In this document: piece by piece, positions 7,127-8,877 of the stretch
How positions within the stretch are numbered: position 1 is the stretch's first letter
Layout of the letters: every line of letters begins with the position of its first letter
Source of the DNA: a bacterium
Lineage (GTDB): Bacteria > Spirochaetota > UBA4802 > UBA5550
Direction of reading: 5' to 3'
DNA: 8,877 nucleotides
NCBI GenBank assembly: GCA_024224995.1
Contig: JAAENB010001008.1
Coordinates: 1 to 8,877 of the forward strand
The notes under the pieces: model-generated
Databases searched by the model: none
The model's input: the letters and a program-made list of their open reading frames with translations, nothing else
What the model was told of the DNA's origin: nothing
Position numbers and translations under genes: made by a program

Positions 7127-7155
7127 TTGAAATAACTGTAGAGTGGCATTATGAT
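7127..7155 (+). promoter_or_regulatory. Sigma70-type promoter for cheY
   Basis: TTGAAA at 7127-7132 and TATGAT at 7150-7155 are separated by the optimal 17 bases. This is the best promoter match in the window. Initiation near 7162 would give a leader of about 88 bases containing the hairpin at 7178-7207. It suggests cheY can be expressed independently of the upstream che genes. Confidence 0.6.
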
Positions 7156-7177
7156 TTTGAATAATGTGTTTACTCAA

Positions 7178-7207
7178 AAAGGTCTACAGTCCTAATTATA
7201 GACCTTT
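7178..7207 (+). promoter_or_regulatory. Hairpin in the cheY leader sharing its stem with 1159-1189
   Basis: AAAGGTCTA at 7178-7186 pairs perfectly with TAGACCTTT at 7199-7207 around a 12-base loop. The eight-base core AAAGGTCT/AGACCTTT is identical to that of the hairpin downstream of the coiled-coil gene. No T-tract follows (GTACAC). It ends 42 bases before the cheY start. It may be an attenuator, mRNA-stability element, operator or dispersed repeat. Confidence 0.5.
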
Positions 7208-7249
7208 GTACACTCTTTGAGAAACTATAAATATGTATGGGGTGTCGAA

Positions 7250-7609
7250 ATGGCGAGAGTTTTAATAGTTGATGACGCAAAGTTTATGAGAACGTTAGTG
7301 AAAGATGCTTTGACACCAGCTGGACATGAGATTGTTGGTGAAGCTGAAAACGGAAATGAGGCGGTGGAGCTTTATAAAAAGCTTAAACCGGACCTTACGA
7401 CAATGGATATAACGATGCGAGAGAAGGATGGCATTGAGGCTGCTGAGGAAATTCTGGCAATGGACCCGGCAGCTAAGATAATAATGGTAACCGCTCTTGG
7501 GCAGGAGAATTTGTTAACTAAAGCTATTAAATTAGGAGTTAAGGATTTTGTCGTAAAGCCGTTTCCTCCGGAGAGACTGCAAAAAGCTGCTGAAAAAGCA
7601 CTTGACTAA
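7250..7609 (+). CDS. cheY: Chemotaxis response regulator CheY
   Basis: The 119-residue protein is a stand-alone receiver of standard length with no output domain. Residues D8 and D9 bind Mg2+, D53 in TMDITM accepts phosphate from CheA, T81 is the switch residue and K103-P104 is the conserved Lys-Pro. Phosphorylated CheY binds the flagellar switch. Its position beside cheA and cheB and its lack of extensions support CheY rather than a generic regulator. ATG 7250 with GGGGTG at 7239-7244 is preferred over the in-frame TTG at 7217, which would add an unconserved 11-residue extension. One oddity is R57 (CGA) where receivers almost always have Pro after the D-x-x-M stretch. The hydrolysing partner may be the CheC domain fused to CheA. 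Confidence 0.92.
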   Translation: MARVLIVDDAKFMRTLVKDALTPAGHEIVGEAENGNEAVELYKKLKPDLTTMDITMREKDGIEAAEEILAMDPAAKIIMVTALGQENLLTKAIKLGVKDFVVKPFPPERLQKAAEKALD

Positions 7610-7628
7610 TTATGACCTGAAAATATGA

Positions 7629-7665
7629 AGAGATCGAACATGGAATTTGTTCGATCTCTCTGTTT
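7629..7665 (+). terminator. Hairpin directly after cheY
   Basis: AGAGATCGAACA at 7629-7640 pairs perfectly with 7648-7659 over a seven-base loop. TCTGTTTG follows, a broken T-rich tail. It starts 20 bases after the cheY stop codon and is probably the first part of a double terminator or a 3'-end stabiliser. Confidence 0.6.
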
Positions 7666-7679
7666 GTCGTATAGAGAGA

Positions 7680-7723
7680 ACCCCTCAACTGTTATTACAG
7701 GGAATAATGAGGGGTATTTTTTT
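7680..7723 (+). terminator. Intrinsic terminator of the cheY transcript
   Basis: ACCCCTCA at 7680-7687 pairs with TGAGGGGT at 7708-7715. An upper stem TTATT/AATAA (7692-7696 with 7703-7707) has a six-base loop, with ACTG bulged. The stem is followed by A and seven T (7717-7723), the classic form of a rho-independent terminator. It separates chemotaxis transcription from scpA. Confidence 0.85.
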
Positions 7724-7815
7724 ATAAATTTTTGTAAAAAGGGACAATTTATGCCAGGGAGCGTGTTTTTTTGGGGATTGGGTGATCCCGGCCGATTCCC
7801 GGTGGTTTGTTAATA

Positions 7816-8589
7816 ATGCAGGAACAAGAAATAAATAATGAAGAAGAAGAGGTGCCGGAGAAAGCGGATGCCTATGTTATTCATATAGACAACTTTGACG
7901 GGCCTCTGGATATATTATGGGGGCTAATAAAAAAGGCAAAGATAGACATAACTGAAATTTCTATTTCCAGCATTACAGAGCAATATATTGAATTTTTGAA
8001 AATGATGGAAAATTTGAATGTTCGAATTGCTTCTGAGTTCATCTGGATGGCTTCGGAATTATTGTATTATAAAAGTAAGGCGCTGCTCCCTTCAGCGGAG
8101 ATGGAGGATGAATATTTTACTCCTCCATTGCCTCCCGAACTTATTCAGAAGCTGCTGGAATATAAGAAATACCAGCAAGCAGCAGCAGATTTGCGAAATG
8201 AATTTGATGTGCAGGCAAATGCCTATTCCCGAAGTGATGATCTCAGCAGCCTGGGGGAAGATGAGGAGTACCTGGAAGTTTCATTATTTGATCTTCTTAA
8301 GGCTTTTGCGGATGTATTGGAGTCGCAGACTACTGTTGAGCGTGAGGAAATAGTATTTGACGAAATACTTGTTAGTGACAGGATTGATTTTATTGCCGGT
8401 CTATTAAAAGAAAAAGAAGTGATACTTTTTGTTGAGATTTTTAGTAAAAGACCAAAACGTGAGGAAATAGTTGCTTCGTTTTTGGCAATTTTGGAAATGG
8501 CAAAGACAAAGATGGTCAAATTGTTTCAGTATACCGCTTTTGGTGATATTCGTATCGGCAGGAATTTTTCATTAGAGCAGTTATCGTAG
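7816..8589 (+). CDS. scpA: Segregation and condensation protein A
   Basis: This is the 257-residue kleisin subunit of the bacterial SMC-ScpA-ScpB condensin, which compacts and helps segregate chromosomes. The acidic N-terminus (residues 2-18) precedes the family signature F27-D28-G29-P30-L31-D32 and the first helical domain (LIKKAKIDITEISISSITEQY). The conserved ASEFIWMASELLYYKSKALLP segment follows at about residues 74-94, then a variable middle. The C-terminal winged helix that binds the SMC head includes KREEIVASFLAILEMAKTKMVKLFQ. ATG 7816 with GGTGG ten bases upstream is preferred to TTG 7807, which would leave that site one base away. Length is normal. scpB, often adjacent in other genomes, does not follow within 288 bases. 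Confidence 0.93.
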   Translation: MQEQEINNEEEEVPEKADAYVIHIDNFDGPLDILWGLIKKAKIDITEISISSITEQYIEFLKMMENLNVRIASEFIWMASELLYYKSKALLPSAEMEDEYFTPPLPPELIQKLLEYKKYQQAAADLRNEFDVQANAYSRSDDLSSLGEDEEYLEVSLFDLLKAFADVLESQTTVEREEIVFDEILVSDRIDFIAGLLKEKEVILFVEIFSKRPKREEIVASFLAILEMAKTKMVKLFQYTAFGDIRIGRNFSLEQLS

Positions 8590-8616
8590 AATAAAGAATA
8601 GTGACTCCTTAACTAA

Positions 8617-8637
8617 CCATGAACCACTGACCACTGA
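8617..8637. repeat. Three tandem 7-base units of CCACTGA type
   Basis: CCATGAA, CCACTGA and CCACTGA lie end to end, with a further AACCAT just after. It is a short degenerate tandem repeat in non-coding DNA and its role is unknown. Confidence 0.6.
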
Positions 8638-8674
8638 AAACCATTTTTTTGAGAGTGCGGTTCCTGCGGGGGAA

Positions 8675-8715
8675 GGTAATCGGTGGCCCTTCGGGCCGGG
8701 TAACCGGTGATCGGT
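8675..8715. repeat. Three copies of GGTRAYCGGT around a GGCCC hairpin
   Basis: GGTAATCGGT (8675-8684), GGTAACCGGT (8699-8708) and GGTGATCGGT (8706-8715) differ from one another by one or two bases, and the last two overlap by three. Between the first two, GGCCC at 8685-8689 pairs with GGGCC at 8693-8697 around TTC. The form recalls small dispersed palindromic repeats. A protein-binding site is also possible. Confidence 0.5.
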
Positions 8716-8782
8716 CAAGAATGACACCTGCGAAGCAGAGAAAAAATAAGTTAGAAACTAAATAGAATTGCGAGCTGCATAT

Positions 8783-8870
8783 GGCGTGGAAGTATGGGCT
8801 CTTTGGGTTGTGAGGACTGTTTGAGCGGAGCGAGTTCCGCAGCAATCCAAAGAGCCCATGCTTCCATGCC
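8783..8870 (+). repeat. 29-bp-stem palindrome with an internal hairpin, possible structured RNA
   Basis: 8783-8811 pairs with 8842-8870 over all 29 positions when read as + strand RNA: 25 Watson-Crick pairs and four G-U pairs (8786-8867, 8793-8860, 8807-8846, 8811-8842). Within the 30-base loop, GCGGA at 8825-8829 pairs with TCCGC at 8836-8840. No T-tract follows, so it is not a standard terminator. The inner sequence (GTTTGAGCGGAGCGAG) resembles intergenic palindromes I recall from other bacterial genomes, but this is unverified. No gene lies inside. Confidence 0.7.
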
Positions 8871-8877
8871 TGCGTAC

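Larger units (their letters stand above)
7610..7815. other. Intergenic region between cheY and scpA holding two hairpins
   Basis: This stretch holds the two terminator hairpins described separately, then an AT-rich part and a short GC-rich part (7778-7805) that may carry the scpA ribosome binding site (GGTGG at 7801-7805). A 62-codon open frame runs through both hairpins and is not credible. No clear promoter for scpA was recognised. Confidence 0.6.
8590..8782. other. Non-coding repeat mosaic downstream of scpA
   Basis: No gene is supported. The stretch moves from AT-rich (8590-8650) to GC-rich (8656-8716) and back to A-rich (8740-8770), suggesting several short elements set side by side. 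These are a 7-base tandem repeat, a GGCCC hairpin flanked by copies of a 10-base motif, and then the large palindrome that ends the window. Confidence 0.55.

Noticed and set aside
7217..7249. TTG 7217 start for cheY
   Set aside because: The receiver fold begins at ATG 7250, which has its own ribosome binding site; the extension is not part of the family.
7625..7813. + strand 62-codon frame between cheY and scpA
   Set aside because: It runs through two terminator hairpins, has no good ribosome binding site and has no recognisable protein features.
8609..8845. Minus-strand 78-codon frame downstream of scpA
   Set aside because: It covers short repeats and half of the long palindrome, with no convincing start signal and no recognisable features.
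8783..8870. Integron attC site or retron RNA
   Set aside because: No GTTRRRY/RYYYAAC ends, no integrase and no reverse transcriptase are visible. A long hairpin alone is not enough.
1..8877. CRISPR arrays, tRNA or rRNA genes, insertion sequences
   Set aside because: I found no regularly spaced repeats, cloverleaf with anticodon arm, ribosomal RNA segments or transposase reading frames.

Overview
This is a moderately AT-rich bacterial window with every gene on the + strand. It holds a chemotaxis signalling cluster (cheW, cheA, cheB, cheY) between a pair of probable cell-division genes on the left (a ZapB-like coiled-coil protein and zapA) and the chromosome-segregation gene scpA on the right. 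The gene content suggests a diderm such as a spirochaete: as I recall, spirochaetes often place a short coiled-coil gene before zapA, and the order cheW-cheA-cheB-cheY resembles the Borrelia cheW2-cheA1-cheB2-cheY2 block. This is an inference from gene content and protein style, and the phylum is not proven.

Layout. 1-91 is a GC-rich nested inverted repeat. 92-320 is non-coding and carries candidate promoters. 321-1136 encodes a coiled-coil protein with a very acidic repetitive tail. 1159-1189 is a strong hairpin. 1311-1631 is zapA. 1632-1944 is an AT-rich regulatory gap with a terminator-like hairpin, a candidate promoter and a leader stem-loop. 1945-7038 is a tight operon of cheW, cheA and cheB, with cheA and cheB overlapping by 17 bases. 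7039-7249 holds a good sigma70-type promoter and a leader hairpin for cheY (7250-7609). Two hairpins follow, the second a classic intrinsic terminator. scpA is 7816-8589. 8590-8877 is a mosaic of short repeats ending in a long, nearly perfect palindrome.

How the genes work together. CheW couples receptors to the kinase CheA, which phosphorylates CheY (motor output) and CheB (receptor methylesterase). No receptor, CheR, CheD or separate CheC gene is present. Instead, the 1143-residue CheA carries a complete C-terminal CheC-type CheY-P phosphatase domain after a long charged linker. This puts kinase and phosphatase on one polypeptide and is the most interesting feature here. The first of the two CheC active-site motifs is degenerate and the second is intact. 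CheY also has an unusual Arg in place of a conserved Pro.

Other points of note are the repeated acidic/hydrophobic motifs in the first protein, two intergenic hairpins that share the same AAAGGTCT/AGACCTTT stem, and a right-end palindrome whose only imperfections are all G-U compatible in the + strand RNA.
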